Position numbers and translations under genes: made by a program. This document shows, in pieces, positions 33,578-42,657 of a stretch of DNA of 64,000 nt (position 1 is the stretch's first letter; every line of letters starts with the position of its first letter). Source of the DNA: Sphingobium sp. Leaf26 (GTDB lineage: Bacteria > Pseudomonadota > Alphaproteobacteria > Sphingomonadales > Sphingomonadaceae); contig NZ_LMKV01000001.1 in assembly GCF_001421665.1 (NCBI RefSeq), positions 417,038 to 481,037 of the forward strand, written 5' to 3'. Under the pieces are notes generated by a model. It ran no database searches and had not been told where the DNA came from. It worked only from the letters and a program-made list of their open reading frames with translations.

Positions 33578-35635
33578 CTAGAACCCGCCATCCTCGCCTT
33601 CGCCCGGCTGGGTTGGCGCGATCCTGGGCGGCGGTGCCTCGTCTGGCGTTGCCGGACCGCGCGGCTCGATCGGCAGCCGTATCAGCCCGCCGCCGATATT
33701 CACCGTCATCCCGCCTTCGTCCACGCCGACGCCGACATTGCCGATGCCGGTTTCCACCGTCACATTGGCGATGGCGTTGACCAGATCGGGGTCTTGCTCC
33801 GCGTCGGACGTATCCTCGACCGGCTCGTTGATCGCGCCGCTCATGAAATTGCGCCAGATGCGCGCGGGCACGCCGCCGCCGGCCGCGCCGCCGGGCAGGG
33901 GGGTGTTGTCGTCATTGCCGATCCACACCGCCGTCACCAGCCCGCCCGCATAGCCCACGAAGATCGCGTCCCGACTGTCCTGCGTCGTTCCCGTCTTGCC
34001 GAAGGTGCTGGTGCGCAGCGCCGCCGCGCTGCCGGTGCCGCGATTGGCGGCGGAGGACAGCAGGTCACGGATCATCTCCAGTTGATCGTCGCTGAAATGG
34101 CGCTGGCGCTGCATCAACTTCTCGAACCAGCCCTGTTCTTCCGGCGGAAGGCCATGGGCGACCACCGGATAGGCGCCCGCCGCCACCGACGCATAAGCCT
34201 CCACAAGTTCCACCAGCGGAATTTCCGACGTGCCTAGCGCCAGGCTCAGATCCTCGGTCAGCGGCGCGGTCACGCCCAGGTCGCGGGCGACCTTGATGAC
34301 ATTGTCGACCCCCACCTTCTGGGTCAGCCGCACCGCCGCGACATTGCTCGACGCAGCGAACGCCTGGCGCAGGGTGATGCGCCCGCGATATTTGCCGCTA
34401 TGATTGGCCGGGCGATAGGTGCCGGTGGTGATCGGCGTGTCGTCGATCATGTCGTCCGGCGTCATCCCCGCGCGAAAGGCGGCGAGATACACGAACAGCT
34501 TGACGGTCGACCCCGGCTGGCGCTTCGCCTGCACCGCGCGGTTGAAACTGCTCTTCCCGTAATTCTTGCCGCCGACCATGGCGACGACGCTGCCGTCGGG
34601 CTTCATCGCCACCAACGCCGCCTGCGCCCCGCCCAGAGGTGCCCGGCGGATCGCCGCCTCGGCCAGCCGCTGGATGCGCCAGTCGAGCGTCGTCTCCACC
34701 GCCTGCTCGCCATAGACAGCGCCGGCCCGGTCGCGCGCCTGCGGCAGTACCCAGTCGGCGAAATAGGTGCCGCTGGTCGGATCGGGATCGTCATGCACAT
34801 TGAGGCGCACCGGGGGCAGGGCGTTGCGCTCCGCCTGGCTGATGTAGCCCGCATCCACCATGGCCTGAGTCACCAGCGCGGCGCGGGTGCGGGCGCCCTT
34901 CAGGTTGGACGTGGGGGCCAGACGCGACGGCGCCTTCAACAGCCCCGCCAGCATCGCCGCCTGCGGGATGGTCAGCCGATCGGGCGACCGGTTGAAATAA
35001 TGCAGCGCGGCGGCGCGCAGCCCGTACACATTGTCGCCGAAATAGACGTTGGAGAGATATCTCTCCATGATCTGGTCCTTGGTCAGCCAGGCTTCCAGCC
35101 ACATGGCGATCAGCGCCTCGCGCGCCTTGCGGCCGAAGGTGCGGTCGCTGGAGAGGAACACGCCCTTGGCCAGCTGCTGGGTAATGGTGCTGCCGCCCTG
35201 CGATGACCCGTCCGACCAGAGATTATGCCACATGGCGCGCGCGATGCCGCGCGGATCGACGCCCCAATGGCTCTGGAAGCGCCTGTCCTCGATCGCCATG
35301 AACGCTTGCGGCACATGGGCGGGCAGTTCGGCGACCGTCACCGGCTTGTCGATCACCGCACCGCGCCGGGCGATCAGATGTCCGTCCGCCGACATCAGGC
35401 TGATCGCGGGCGGGGCGATGGGCTTGAGCGATCGGGACAGCGGCGCCGTCACCGCCAGCCAGGCGATCAGGATCATCAGCACGGCCAGCCCCGCCGCGAC
35501 CACCCATCCGCCGATCTGCAACCGGCGGCGCCAGGGTGTGGGACGGGCAAAGGCACTGGGCGGCCCCTCGCCGAAGGCGCGCGGCGGCAGCGTGTGGGGA
35601 TCGACGGGGGTGGACTCGGTCATCTCTTCGTTCAT
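33578..35635 (-). CDS. Class A penicillin-binding protein (PBP1-type)
   Basis: 685 residues. A proline-rich cytosolic start and one membrane helix (about 45-65) are followed by a GT51 glycosyltransferase domain (AIEDRRFQSHWGVD, GGSTITQQLAK, NVYFGDNVYGLRAAALHYFN) and a penicillin-binding transpeptidase domain with all three motifs: STVK in QPGSTVKLF, SSN in AASSNVAA, and KTG in FGKTGTTQ. It polymerises and cross-links peptidoglycan on the outer face of the inner membrane. The tail after about 625 is acidic and proline-rich. ATG 35635 is used; ATG 35623 (MTEST) is possible. No adjacent cell-wall gene. Confidence 0.92.
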   Translation of the reverse strand: MNEEMTESTPVDPHTLPPRAFGEGPPSAFARPTPWRRRLQIGGWVVAAGLAVLMILIAWLAVTAPLSRSLKPIAPPAISLMSADGHLIARRGAVIDKPVTVAELPAHVPQAFMAIEDRRFQSHWGVDPRGIARAMWHNLWSDGSSQGGSTITQQLAKGVFLSSDRTFGRKAREALIAMWLEAWLTKDQIMERYLSNVYFGDNVYGLRAAALHYFNRSPDRLTIPQAAMLAGLLKAPSRLAPTSNLKGARTRAALVTQAMVDAGYISQAERNALPPVRLNVHDDPDPTSGTYFADWVLPQARDRAGAVYGEQAVETTLDWRIQRLAEAAIRRAPLGGAQAALVAMKPDGSVVAMVGGKNYGKSSFNRAVQAKRQPGSTVKLFVYLAAFRAGMTPDDMIDDTPITTGTYRPANHSGKYRGRITLRQAFAASSNVAAVRLTQKVGVDNVIKVARDLGVTAPLTEDLSLALGTSEIPLVELVEAYASVAAGAYPVVAHGLPPEEQGWFEKLMQRQRHFSDDQLEMIRDLLSSAANRGTGSAAALRTSTFGKTGTTQDSRDAIFVGYAGGLVTAVWIGNDDNTPLPGGAAGGGVPARIWRNFMSGAINEPVEDTSDAEQDPDLVNAIANVTVETGIGNVGVGVDEGGMTVNIGGGLIRLPIEPRGPATPDEAPPPRIAPTQPGEGEDGGF

Positions 35636-35743
35636 GCTGTATTGTTCACATCATACAGTCAAGCCTGTCCCGTGGCGGGACAGGCGCAAATTAAGCATAA
35701 AAGTCACTGGTCGATATGGTAAATTTTGCGTTAACCATTGGCT

Positions 35744-35941
35744 ATGCGAAACCGTCCCCTCGTCCTGACCACCGAGTCCGCCCGCCATCCCTTCCGTCAG
35801 CGGCTGCCCGCCCATGTGCTGCGCGTGGTGGACGCCGGCCCCACCCGCGTGAAGCGGGTGCGCGACGATGACAGCGACTGGAAATTGTTCGGCTTGAGCT
35901 TCGCGGCCTTTTTCACGGCCTTTTACAGCTTCATTTTCTGA
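35744..35941 (+). CDS. Small hypothetical protein with C-terminal membrane segment
   Basis: 65 residues. The N-terminal half is basic (MRNRPLVLTTESARHPFRQR) and the C-terminus is one hydrophobic helix (LFGLSFAAFFTAFYSFIF) running to the last residue, as in tail-anchored proteins. It lies about 110 bases from the divergent penicillin-binding protein gene and convergent with the LplT-like gene. The family is not recognised. Confidence 0.6.
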   Translation: MRNRPLVLTTESARHPFRQRLPAHVLRVVDAGPTRVKRVRDDDSDWKLFGLSFAAFFTAFYSFIF

Positions 35942-35964
35942 CCGATCGACCGGGGCGTTCCCGG

Positions 35965-37275
35965 TCAATGGCATAAGGGGCCGTCGCAGGCCTTGTGTAA
36001 TTTCCACGCCATCGCCGCGCAGGGCAGCGTCAGGATGGCGACCAGCAACAACTGCATCACCACCGACATGCCGGCTGCACTCAGGCCGATGGTGAATAGC
36101 GCCCCGATCACCATGGCGCCTGAATTGACGATATTGTTGGCGGCAACGGTCCGCGCCGCCTCGCATTTTTCGACCGTGGTGGTCAGGAAAGCGTAGAGCG
36201 GCACCACGAACATGCCGCCGAACGTCGATGTTCCCAAAAGGCAAAGCGACAGCGGTATCGCCAGTGGATGGGCTAGAAAGCCCGTCAGCGACAGCATCTG
36301 CCCGTTGGGGGCAGGCGTCCACAGGTCGCATACGATGTGGAAGGCGACGATGCACAGGCCCATGCCGATGACGGATGCCGGAGCATATTTGGCCGACACA
36401 TGACCCTGCAACAGCCGGTTGATCGCGATCGATCCGATGGCGATGCCGATCGAGAAGATGGCTAGGAACAGGCTCACAACGGGTTTGTCGGCGGTCAGTA
36501 CATTCTTCACCAGTGGGGTGAACTGGATGAACAGGATGGAGCCGACCGCCCAGAACAGGCTGATCGACATGATCGCCAGGAACAGCCGGCGGATATGCAT
36601 CGTGCCGCGCACCAGCGTGATGGACGATCGGATGATGTGAAAATCGATCGGCTGCGTTTCCAGCAGCGACGGCGCCGAGGGCACCTTGCGACCGGCAAAA
36701 TAGCCGATCAGCGCGGTGATGACGATGCCGATCGCAGCAATTTCCACCGGCAGAATCCCGGCCAGAATCGTGCCGGCCAGAATCGCGATATAGGTGCCCG
36801 CCTCGACCAGCCCCGTGCCGCCCAGCACTTCGTCATCATGCAGATGCTGGGGCAGGATCGCATATTTGATCGGGCCAAAGAAGGTGGAATGGATGCCCAT
36901 GGCGAACAGCGCCGCCAGCAACAGGGGAATCGCCAGCGTATGGACGGCGATCCCGCTCCAGATCAGCGCGAGTCCCGTCGCGCCCACCACCATGATCCCG
37001 ATTTCGGCCGCTTTCACCCATCGGATGATGACGGCCTTGTCACGCTGGTCCGCCAACTGACCCGACAGCGCGGACATCAGGAAAAAGGGCAGGATGAAGA
37101 CGCCGGTGGCCAGCGCGCTGAACCAGGTTTCCGACCTTTCGTCATTATACACCTGGTACACGACGAACAGCACCATCGCGTTCTTGAACAGATTGTCGTT
37201 GAACGCACCCAGTAGCTGGGTGATGAAAAGCGGCAGAAAACGACGCTTGTTCAAGAGCCTGAGAGAGGCTTGCAT
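35965..37275 (-). CDS. MFS transporter, LplT-like (lysophospholipid transporter)
   Basis: 436 residues with about twelve membrane helices. The start MQASLRLLNKRRFLPLFITQ, then LLGAFNDNLFKNA, is the mark of the lysophospholipid transporter group (the N-terminal part of LplT-Aas proteins); the acyltransferase part found in fused relatives is absent here. It may flip lysophospholipids across the inner membrane, consistent with pgsA lying divergently next to it, but this is an inference. ATG 37275 is chosen because the upstream extension has no family similarity. Confidence 0.8.
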   Translation of the reverse strand: MQASLRLLNKRRFLPLFITQLLGAFNDNLFKNAMVLFVVYQVYNDERSETWFSALATGVFILPFFLMSALSGQLADQRDKAVIIRWVKAAEIGIMVVGATGLALIWSGIAVHTLAIPLLLAALFAMGIHSTFFGPIKYAILPQHLHDDEVLGGTGLVEAGTYIAILAGTILAGILPVEIAAIGIVITALIGYFAGRKVPSAPSLLETQPIDFHIIRSSITLVRGTMHIRRLFLAIMSISLFWAVGSILFIQFTPLVKNVLTADKPVVSLFLAIFSIGIAIGSIAINRLLQGHVSAKYAPASVIGMGLCIVAFHIVCDLWTPAPNGQMLSLTGFLAHPLAIPLSLCLLGTSTFGGMFVVPLYAFLTTTVEKCEAARTVAANNIVNSGAMVIGALFTIGLSAAGMSVVMQLLLVAILTLPCAAMAWKLHKACDGPLCH

Positions 37276-37405
37276 GGATAAGGGGGACTTCTTTCCCGTT
37301 AGCGACCGGGCGGGGTCTAGCCGCTGGCGGCGTCCATGTCCAATAGCGTTGCACAGGGCCACGGTCATGCTTGTGCACTGTCCCGGACTGTGGCACTTCG
37401 CGGTC

Positions 37406-37969
37406 ATGCTGACGCTGCCCAATTTGCTGACGCTTTCGCGCATCTTCACCGTGCCGCTTCTGGTGGCGCTCTTGTGGCCGGCTGAACTCGGCGCTCGCTG
37501 GACGACCGGCTATGCGCTGGCGTTCGGCCTCTACTGCCTGATGGGCATCACCGATTATTTCGACGGCTATCTTGCCCGCGCGCAGGGCACCGTGTCGAAA
37601 CTCGGCGTGTTCCTCGATCCGATCGCGGACAAGATCATGGTCGGCGCGGTGATCCTGATGCTCGCGGCGACGCGCGACATCACCGGCATCCATATCGCCG
37701 CCGCGATGATCATCCTGCTGCGCGAGATCGCCGTATCTGGCCTGCGTGAATTTCTCGCCGGCTTGCAGGTGTCGGTGCCGGTGTCGCGCCTCGCCAAGTG
37801 GAAGACGACCTGCCAGATCATCGCGCTGGGCGCATTGATCCTGGCCGGCGCGGTGCCGCAATTCCCCTTCGTGCAGGCGGTGGGCATCGTGACGCTGTGG
37901 GCGGCCGCCATCCTGACGCTGGTTACCGGCTGGGATTATCTGCGCGTCGGCATCCGGCATATGGACTGA
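37406..37969 (+). CDS. pgsA: CDP-diacylglycerol--glycerol-3-phosphate 3-phosphatidyltransferase
   Basis: 187 residues with several membrane helices. The CDP-alcohol phosphatidyltransferase motif DG(x)2AR(x)8G(x)3D(x)3D is complete: DYFDGYLARAQGTVSK followed by LGVFLDPIADK. It makes phosphatidylglycerol phosphate, the precursor of phosphatidylglycerol and cardiolipin. The length, start (MLTLPNLLTLSRIFTVPLLV) and position before moaD are typical in alphaproteobacteria. ATG 37406 starts at the family N-terminus; moaD follows 5 bases later, so they form an operon. Confidence 0.93.
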   Translation: MLTLPNLLTLSRIFTVPLLVALLWPAELGARWTTGYALAFGLYCLMGITDYFDGYLARAQGTVSKLGVFLDPIADKIMVGAVILMLAATRDITGIHIAAAMIILLREIAVSGLREFLAGLQVSVPVSRLAKWKTTCQIIALGALILAGAVPQFPFVQAVGIVTLWAAAILTLVTGWDYLRVGIRHMD

Positions 37970-37974
37970 GCCTC

Positions 37975-38229
37975 ATGTTGACGCTGGTCTATTTCGCCTG
38001 GGTGCGCGAAAGCATCGGCCGCGACGAGGAGCGGATCGAGCGCCCCGCGCCGGGCACGACGGTCGCTGGCCTGATCGCCACGCTCGCCGCGCGCGAAGGT
38101 GGATATGCCGAAGCATTGGGTGATCCCACCAAGCTGCGCGCCGCGATCGACCAGCATTTCGTGCCGCTTGATACCGTCATCGGTGAGGCCCGCGAAGTTG
38201 CGCTCTTCCCTCCGGTCACCGGCGGGTGA
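37975..38229 (+). CDS. moaD: Molybdopterin synthase sulfur-carrier subunit
   Basis: 84 residues with the ubiquitin-like fold and the C-terminal Gly-Gly (FPPVTGG) that becomes a thiocarboxylate. With MoaE it adds two sulfurs to cyclic pyranopterin monophosphate to form molybdopterin. The stop overlaps the GTG start of moaE by 4 bases, so the two subunits are translationally coupled. Confidence 0.93.
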   Translation: MLTLVYFAWVRESIGRDEERIERPAPGTTVAGLIATLAAREGGYAEALGDPTKLRAAIDQHFVPLDTVIGEAREVALFPPVTGG

Positions 38230-38669
38230 AGCGGGTCGCGATCCAGTCCGGCGATTTCGATATGGCCGCCGAACTGGCCGCGCTGGAATCGCTGGGCGGT
38301 GGCGGCGTGGCCAGCTTCACCGGGGTGGTGCGCGGGGAGAGCGGCCTGATCGCGCTGGAACTCGAACATTATCCCGCCATGACGGCACCGCAGGTCGATC
38401 GCATCGTGGACGAAGCCCTCGCCCGCTGGCCGTTGCTGGGCGTCAGCGTCATTCACCGGTTCGGCCGTCTGGAGCCGGGCGCGCGCATCGTCTTCGTCGG
38501 TACCGCCTCGCGCCACCGCGCCGCCGCACTGGCAAGCTGCGCCTTCCTCATCGACTGGCTGAAATCGCACGCGCCCTTCTGGAAGAAGGAGCATTTCGCC
38601 GATGGCGCGACCGCATGGGTCGCCGCCCAGGCCGAGGATGAGGCCAAGGCGCAGGGCTGGAACGCCTAA
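38226..38669 (+). CDS. moaE: Molybdopterin synthase catalytic subunit
   Basis: 147 residues, start GTG 38226. The family motifs FTGVVRG, LELEHYPAMTAPQVDRIV, HRFGRLEPGA and the active-site lysine region FWKKEHFADG are all present. It forms a heterotetramer with MoaD in molybdenum cofactor synthesis. Its stop codon overlaps the end of the convergent oxyR gene by 4 bases. Confidence 0.95.
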   Translation: MKRVAIQSGDFDMAAELAALESLGGGGVASFTGVVRGESGLIALELEHYPAMTAPQVDRIVDEALARWPLLGVSVIHRFGRLEPGARIVFVGTASRHRAAALASCAFLIDWLKSHAPFWKKEHFADGATAWVAAQAEDEAKAQGWNA

Positions 38670-39595
38670 GCCGCCTCGGGCAACCGGCAACTGGTCACCG
38701 CCGCATCCCGCAAGATACCGGCCAGCAGGTGAAATTCCTTCTCGCGCGGGCTGTTGCGCCGCCACACCAATGCGATGTCGCGCGACGAGCGTTTCGAATC
38801 CAGCGGCCGTGCGGTGATGTTCGTATGTTCCAATATCCCGGCGGCGATCGCCATTTCCGGGATCATCGTCACGCCCAGCCCATTGTCGACCATCTGGATC
38901 AGCGTATGCAGCGACGTGCCCATCATCGTCGTGCTGGCGCGCAGGTCGGGCCGGTTGCACGCGGCGAGCGCATGGTCCTTCAGGCAATGGCCGTCTTCCA
39001 GCAGCAGCAGCTTGCTCTCGTCGATCATGTCCGGGTCGATCCAGTCCGGCGGGTTGCTCGGTTCGTCCTTGGGAAAGGCGACATAGAGCCGGTCCGCGAA
39101 CAATATCTCGCTATCCATGTCGCCCATGGGGAAGGGCAGCGCCAGCAGCACGCAATCGACATTGCCATGGCGCAGCGATTCGATCGCCGCCTGGCTCGTC
39201 TCCTCGCGCAGATAGAGTTTCAACTCCGGGCGCTCGCTCCGCAACCGGGGCAGCAGGCGCGGCAGCAGGAAGGGGGCGATGGTCGGGATCACGCTCATCC
39301 GCAATTCCCCGCTCAACGGCTTGCCCGAAGCCTGCGCGATCGCCGCCAGTTCCTCCGCCTCGCGCAGCACGCGATGCGCCTTCTCCACGATCCGGTCGCC
39401 CAGCGCGGTGAAGCGCACCACCCGCCGCGTCCGCTCCACCAGCGTCACGCCGATCAGCGACTCCAGTTCGCGGATGCCCGCCGACAGGGTCGATTGGGTG
39501 ACGAAGCAGCTATCGGCCGCCTTGCCGAAATGCCCCTGTTCCTTCAGCGCAACCAGGTATTGGAGCTGTTTCAACGTGGGCAGGTAACTGGACAT
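38666..39595 (-). CDS. oxyR: Hydrogen-peroxide sensing LysR regulator
   Basis: 309 residues, LysR family: N-terminal winged HTH (LKQLQYLVALKEQGHFGKAA, then TQSTLSAGIREL) and an effector domain. The redox cysteines of OxyR are present, Cys 204 and Cys 213 in LEDGHCLKDHALAAC, nine residues apart as in E. coli (199 and 208). It should switch on peroxide defence genes after disulfide formation. No catalase or peroxiredoxin gene is adjacent. It shares its 5' side with no other regulator; the TauE gene follows upstream on the same strand. Confidence 0.93.
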   Translation of the reverse strand: MSSYLPTLKQLQYLVALKEQGHFGKAADSCFVTQSTLSAGIRELESLIGVTLVERTRRVVRFTALGDRIVEKAHRVLREAEELAAIAQASGKPLSGELRMSVIPTIAPFLLPRLLPRLRSERPELKLYLREETSQAAIESLRHGNVDCVLLALPFPMGDMDSEILFADRLYVAFPKDEPSNPPDWIDPDMIDESKLLLLEDGHCLKDHALAACNRPDLRASTTMMGTSLHTLIQMVDNGLGVTMIPEMAIAAGILEHTNITARPLDSKRSSRDIALVWRRNSPREKEFHLLAGILRDAAVTSCRLPEAA

Positions 39596-39634
39596 TCATC
39601 GGCTTCCTCGATCAGAAAGCCGGATATAAGAGGC

Positions 39635-40408
39635 TCAGCCGATAAATCCAAGCCATTTGCCCACGCCGAACAGCGACGTCAGCGTCAGCACCACGCCGAC
39701 CGCGGAGAACAACGTCCGCGGCGCGACATGGCGGGCCAGCATCGCCCCGAACGGCGCCGCCACCACGCCGCCGATCAGCAGGCCGAGCGTATAGGTGGTG
39801 AACGCCTCCCAGCCCAGATGCAGCAGGAAGGTCAGGCTGATCGCCATCGTCAGGATGAATTCGACCGTATTGACCGTGCCGATCGTATGGCGCGGGCTGG
39901 ACCCCTGCAACAGCAGGTTGGACGTCACCACCGGACCCCAGCCACCGCCTCCGGTCGCGTCCATGAAGCCACCGACCAGCCCCAGCGGCGTCACCCATTT
40001 GGGATCGCGTGGCTTGGGCGGCAGGTGGAACCCGCGCCAGATCAGATAGAGGCCGATCGACGCCAGATAGACCTGGATGAACGGCTTGATGACGGTGCCG
40101 TCGATGTTGGACAGGATATAGGCGCCGGTCACGCCGCCGATAACGCCGGGAATGATCAGCCTGGAAAACAGCTTCCAGTCGACATTGCGGTGCAGGATAT
40201 GGCTGATCGCCGACACGCCAGTGGTGAAGGTTTCGGCGACATGGACGCTGGCCGACGCGCGGCTGGGCGGCACGCCCAGCGTCAGCAGCAGGGTGCTGGA
40301 AATCACGCCATAGGCCATGCCCAGCGCGCCGTCGATGACCTGCGCCCCGAACCCGACCAGTATGAAGGGCCAGATATCGCCGAAATTGGCGATCAGACTG
40401 TCCATCAT
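39635..40408 (-). CDS. TauE/SafE-family sulfite or organosulfonate exporter
   Basis: 257 residues with about eight membrane helices. The duplicated family motifs are VGFGAQVIDGALGMAYG and LGLVGGFMDATGGGGWGPV. Family members move sulfite, sulfoacetate or similar anions out through the inner membrane. It is divergent from cysE (172 bases), so a role in sulfur balance is likely but not shown. Two ATG codons (40408, 40405) are both possible with GAGGGG upstream. Confidence 0.82.
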   Translation of the reverse strand: MMDSLIANFGDIWPFILVGFGAQVIDGALGMAYGVISSTLLLTLGVPPSRASASVHVAETFTTGVSAISHILHRNVDWKLFSRLIIPGVIGGVTGAYILSNIDGTVIKPFIQVYLASIGLYLIWRGFHLPPKPRDPKWVTPLGLVGGFMDATGGGGWGPVVTSNLLLQGSSPRHTIGTVNTVEFILTMAISLTFLLHLGWEAFTTYTLGLLIGGVVAAPFGAMLARHVAPRTLFSAVGVVLTLTSLFGVGKWLGFIG

Positions 40409-40579
40409 CCACTACCCCTCATATGATTTGTCTACTCTCATGATTGGAATATCCTGAACGACCAAGCAAGTTTCTATTTATGGCGCAAAAGCAGGCATGG
40501 CGCGCCATCTGGAAAAGCGCCGCTCATTCCCTTATATGCGTTGCTCATAACAACGGTTGAAACTGTCAGGGACGTCCGC

Positions 40580-41293
40580 ATGGTGCGCAGCCTCATTGCC
40601 TATCTGGATTCGGTCAAGAGCCGCGATCCCGCACCCCGCTCCCGTGCCGAAATCCTGCTCTATCCCGGCGTCTGGTCGCTGGCCTTCCATCGCGTGGCGC
40701 ATCGCCTTTACCGCGCCGACCTTTTCTTCCTCGCCCGCGCGGTCAATCATCTGTCCCGTTTCCTGACCGGCAACGACATTCATCCCGGCGCGAAGATCGG
40801 CAAGCGCTTCTTCATCGACCATGGCTTCACCGTGATCGGTGAGACGGCGGAGATCGGCGACGACGTCACCCTCTACCAGAATGTGACGCTGGGCGGCACC
40901 GATCCGGCCAACGGCATCGCCGGCAAGCGCCACCCCACGCTGCATGACGGCGTGATCGTCGGGTCCGGCGCGCAGGTGCTCGGCCCGATCCAGGTCGGCG
41001 CCCGCGCCCGCGTCGGCGCCAATGCGGTGGTAACGAAGGATGTGGCCGAAGCCGCGACCATGGTGGGCATCCCCGCTCGCGCGATGCTGGTCGACGTCAC
41101 CGCCTACCAGCGCGACTTCATGCCCTATGGCACGCCCTGCACCGACTGTTTCGACCCGGAAAAGCAGAAGCTGGAACTGCTCCAGTGCGAGGTCGAGCAA
41201 TTGCAGAAGCGCCTTGCCGAACTGATGGAGGAGCGGCAGGCGCCGGTCTTCCGCGACGATGCGCCGCTGTTCAGGGAGCGTGACCGGGCCTGA
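40580..41293 (+). CDS. cysE: Serine O-acetyltransferase
   Basis: 237 residues. After an N-terminal helical part the left-handed beta-helix of hexapeptide repeats holds DHGFTVIGETAEIGDDVTLY and QNVTLGGTD, the CysE active-site region with its His. It acetylates L-serine, the first step to cysteine. The start ATG 40580 has AGGGAC eight bases upstream; the upstream extension to 40541 is not needed. The C-terminus has CTDC followed by a coiled coil (KLELLQCEVEQLQKRLAELM), longer than in E. coli CysE. The next gene begins at its last base. Confidence 0.9.
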   Translation: MVRSLIAYLDSVKSRDPAPRSRAEILLYPGVWSLAFHRVAHRLYRADLFFLARAVNHLSRFLTGNDIHPGAKIGKRFFIDHGFTVIGETAEIGDDVTLYQNVTLGGTDPANGIAGKRHPTLHDGVIVGSGAQVLGPIQVGARARVGANAVVTKDVAEAATMVGIPARAMLVDVTAYQRDFMPYGTPCTDCFDPEKQKLELLQCEVEQLQKRLAELMEERQAPVFRDDAPLFRERDRA

Positions 41294-41634
41294 TGACCAA
41301 TGTGACGCCGTTTCCCAATGCAGGGGCGGGTGGCCAGGTCGGGTTCGACCGGCTGGAATTGCAACGGATCATGGACCTGTACGGGCGGATGGTGTCGGCC
41401 GGTCACTGGCGCGACTATGCCATGGACATGGGCCGCGAAGCCGCGATCTTCAGCGCCTTCCGCCGCTCCGCCGAGCGCCCCGAATATCGCATCGAAAAAC
41501 GCCCGTCGCTGCGTCACCGCCAGGGCATGTGGACACTGGTCGGCGAAGGCGGCCAGATATTAAAGCGCGGTCAGGAATTGCAGGGCGTACTGGCGCCGGT
41601 CGAGCGCAAGCTGTTGCGGATTGTCGAGGATTGA
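41293..41634 (+). CDS. DUF2794 family protein
   Basis: 113 residues, a small alphaproteobacterial family. MGREAAIFSAFRRSAERPEY and RIEKRPSLRHRQGMW are the recognisable parts. The ATG overlaps the last base of the cysE stop (TGATG), so the two are coupled. The function is unknown; no signal or membrane segment. Confidence 0.8.
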   Translation: MTNVTPFPNAGAGGQVGFDRLELQRIMDLYGRMVSAGHWRDYAMDMGREAAIFSAFRRSAERPEYRIEKRPSLRHRQGMWTLVGEGGQILKRGQELQGVLAPVERKLLRIVED

Positions 41635-41687
41635 GCGGCGGGGTTGGGTGGTTAGGGGACTGTCGGCTACTTGGCATCGCTTAGCGA

Positions 41688-42071
41688 TTAGCTGACATTG
41701 CCGAGCAATGTAGATGGCGCGTCCCGGATTGCAAAAGCAACCTGCTCAAACTTTATTGCAGACGTATTTTCGCCGCCAACGGAATAACCCTCCAAAAGGC
41801 TCATTCTCCCATGCTCGAAGAAGAGGAGCATCCCAAGACCATATTCCATACCATCGACGTTCGCATATACATTCAACCCCAGGGGGCTTGATAAGATCGC
41901 GGGGGCCGCTGTTGAAGAAACCGAGATGGTCGTGAAGAAGCCGCCACCTGTATTTTCTCTTTTCTCAACCACCACAGATTGAAGCTGCTCGCGCAAAGGG
42001 CTGAGAAAATTTGGCTTCTCGGCCAAGATTGCACTGATTGCTGCGCGCTCTAGTTTAGTCAGTTGCGTCAT
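41688..42071 (-). CDS. Hypothetical protein
   Basis: 127 residues without signal or membrane segment. After a helical start (TKLERAAISAILAEKPNFLS) there is a beta-rich half (VEKRENTGGGFFTTISVS, YGLGMLLFFEHGRMSLLEGY). It resembles small proteins found as immunity-like singletons in bacterial genomes, but no family is recognised. It lies in an AT-richer pocket with the gene at 42153, apart from the operon on either side, and is likely acquired. Confidence 0.55.
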   Translation of the reverse strand: MTQLTKLERAAISAILAEKPNFLSPLREQLQSVVVEKRENTGGGFFTTISVSSTAAPAILSSPLGLNVYANVDGMEYGLGMLLFFEHGRMSLLEGYSVGGENTSAIKFEQVAFAIRDAPSTLLGNVS

Positions 42072-42152
42072 GGATGTCGATTATTCCATTAACAGGAGTG
42101 TTCGTAACTGGGGACAACAATTCGATGGGCGAAAGGCAAACAATGGTCGATG

Positions 42153-42488
42153 TCAGCCTGTAGGCAGATGCCGTGCAAGCCGCTCCTCCAGTAATGCCAC
42201 CAGCGCCGGGTCCATGAATACGAAGTCATCTGGTATGTCGAGACAGATCATCCGCTTTCCATTGAGCGAGGAGCGGAAGCGTTTCTGGACCTTGGTGCGG
42301 TGCATCTTTTCCATGACCACGATCACGTCGGCCCACTTGATCAATTCCGATGTGAGAGGGTTTTCAGCATCATTATTTGTGCCTGCCGATGAAACTTCGA
42401 GATCCGATCGCCCGGAAAAAATCTGCTCGGCAGTCGGGCTGCGAAGACGGTTCTGACTGCAAACAAACAAAACATTTTTCACGGGCAT
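42153..42488 (-). CDS. Short low-molecular-weight protein tyrosine phosphatase-like protein
   Basis: 111 residues. The phosphatase loop C(x)5R(S/T) is present at the start: VLFVCSQNRLRSPTAEQIF, with Cys 10 and Arg 16. The catalytic Asp is probably in the DIPDDFVFMDP region near the C-terminus. It is shorter than usual LMW-PTPs (about 150 residues) and fits a compact subfamily (COG4551 type). Substrate unknown. It is in AT-richer DNA and divergent in composition from its neighbours. Confidence 0.75.
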   Translation of the reverse strand: MPVKNVLFVCSQNRLRSPTAEQIFSGRSDLEVSSAGTNNDAENPLTSELIKWADVIVVMEKMHRTKVQKRFRSSLNGKRMICLDIPDDFVFMDPALVALLEERLARHLPTG

Positions 42489-42595
42489 AGCCTCCCGACC
42501 TGACAGATGCTGCGATGTACTGTCAGCTTTGGGGAAAGGTCAATTGAGCTAGAAACGGCTTGATTTGGTCGTCATCGGACATTCCATCTTCCCGC

Positions 42596-42626
42596 AAAAG
42601 AAAAAGGCCCCCGCACTGCGGAGGCC
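42596..42626 (-). terminator. Intrinsic terminator of lpdA
   Basis: On the minus strand the stem GGCCTCCG / CGGGGGCC (one mismatch) with a short loop is followed by TTTTTCTTTT, 32 bases after the lpdA stop codon. It probably ends the whole sucD-sucA-sucB-lpdA transcript. Confidence 0.85.
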
Positions 42627-42657
42627 CCTTCCCTGATATTCGCGATCCGCGAACCGA

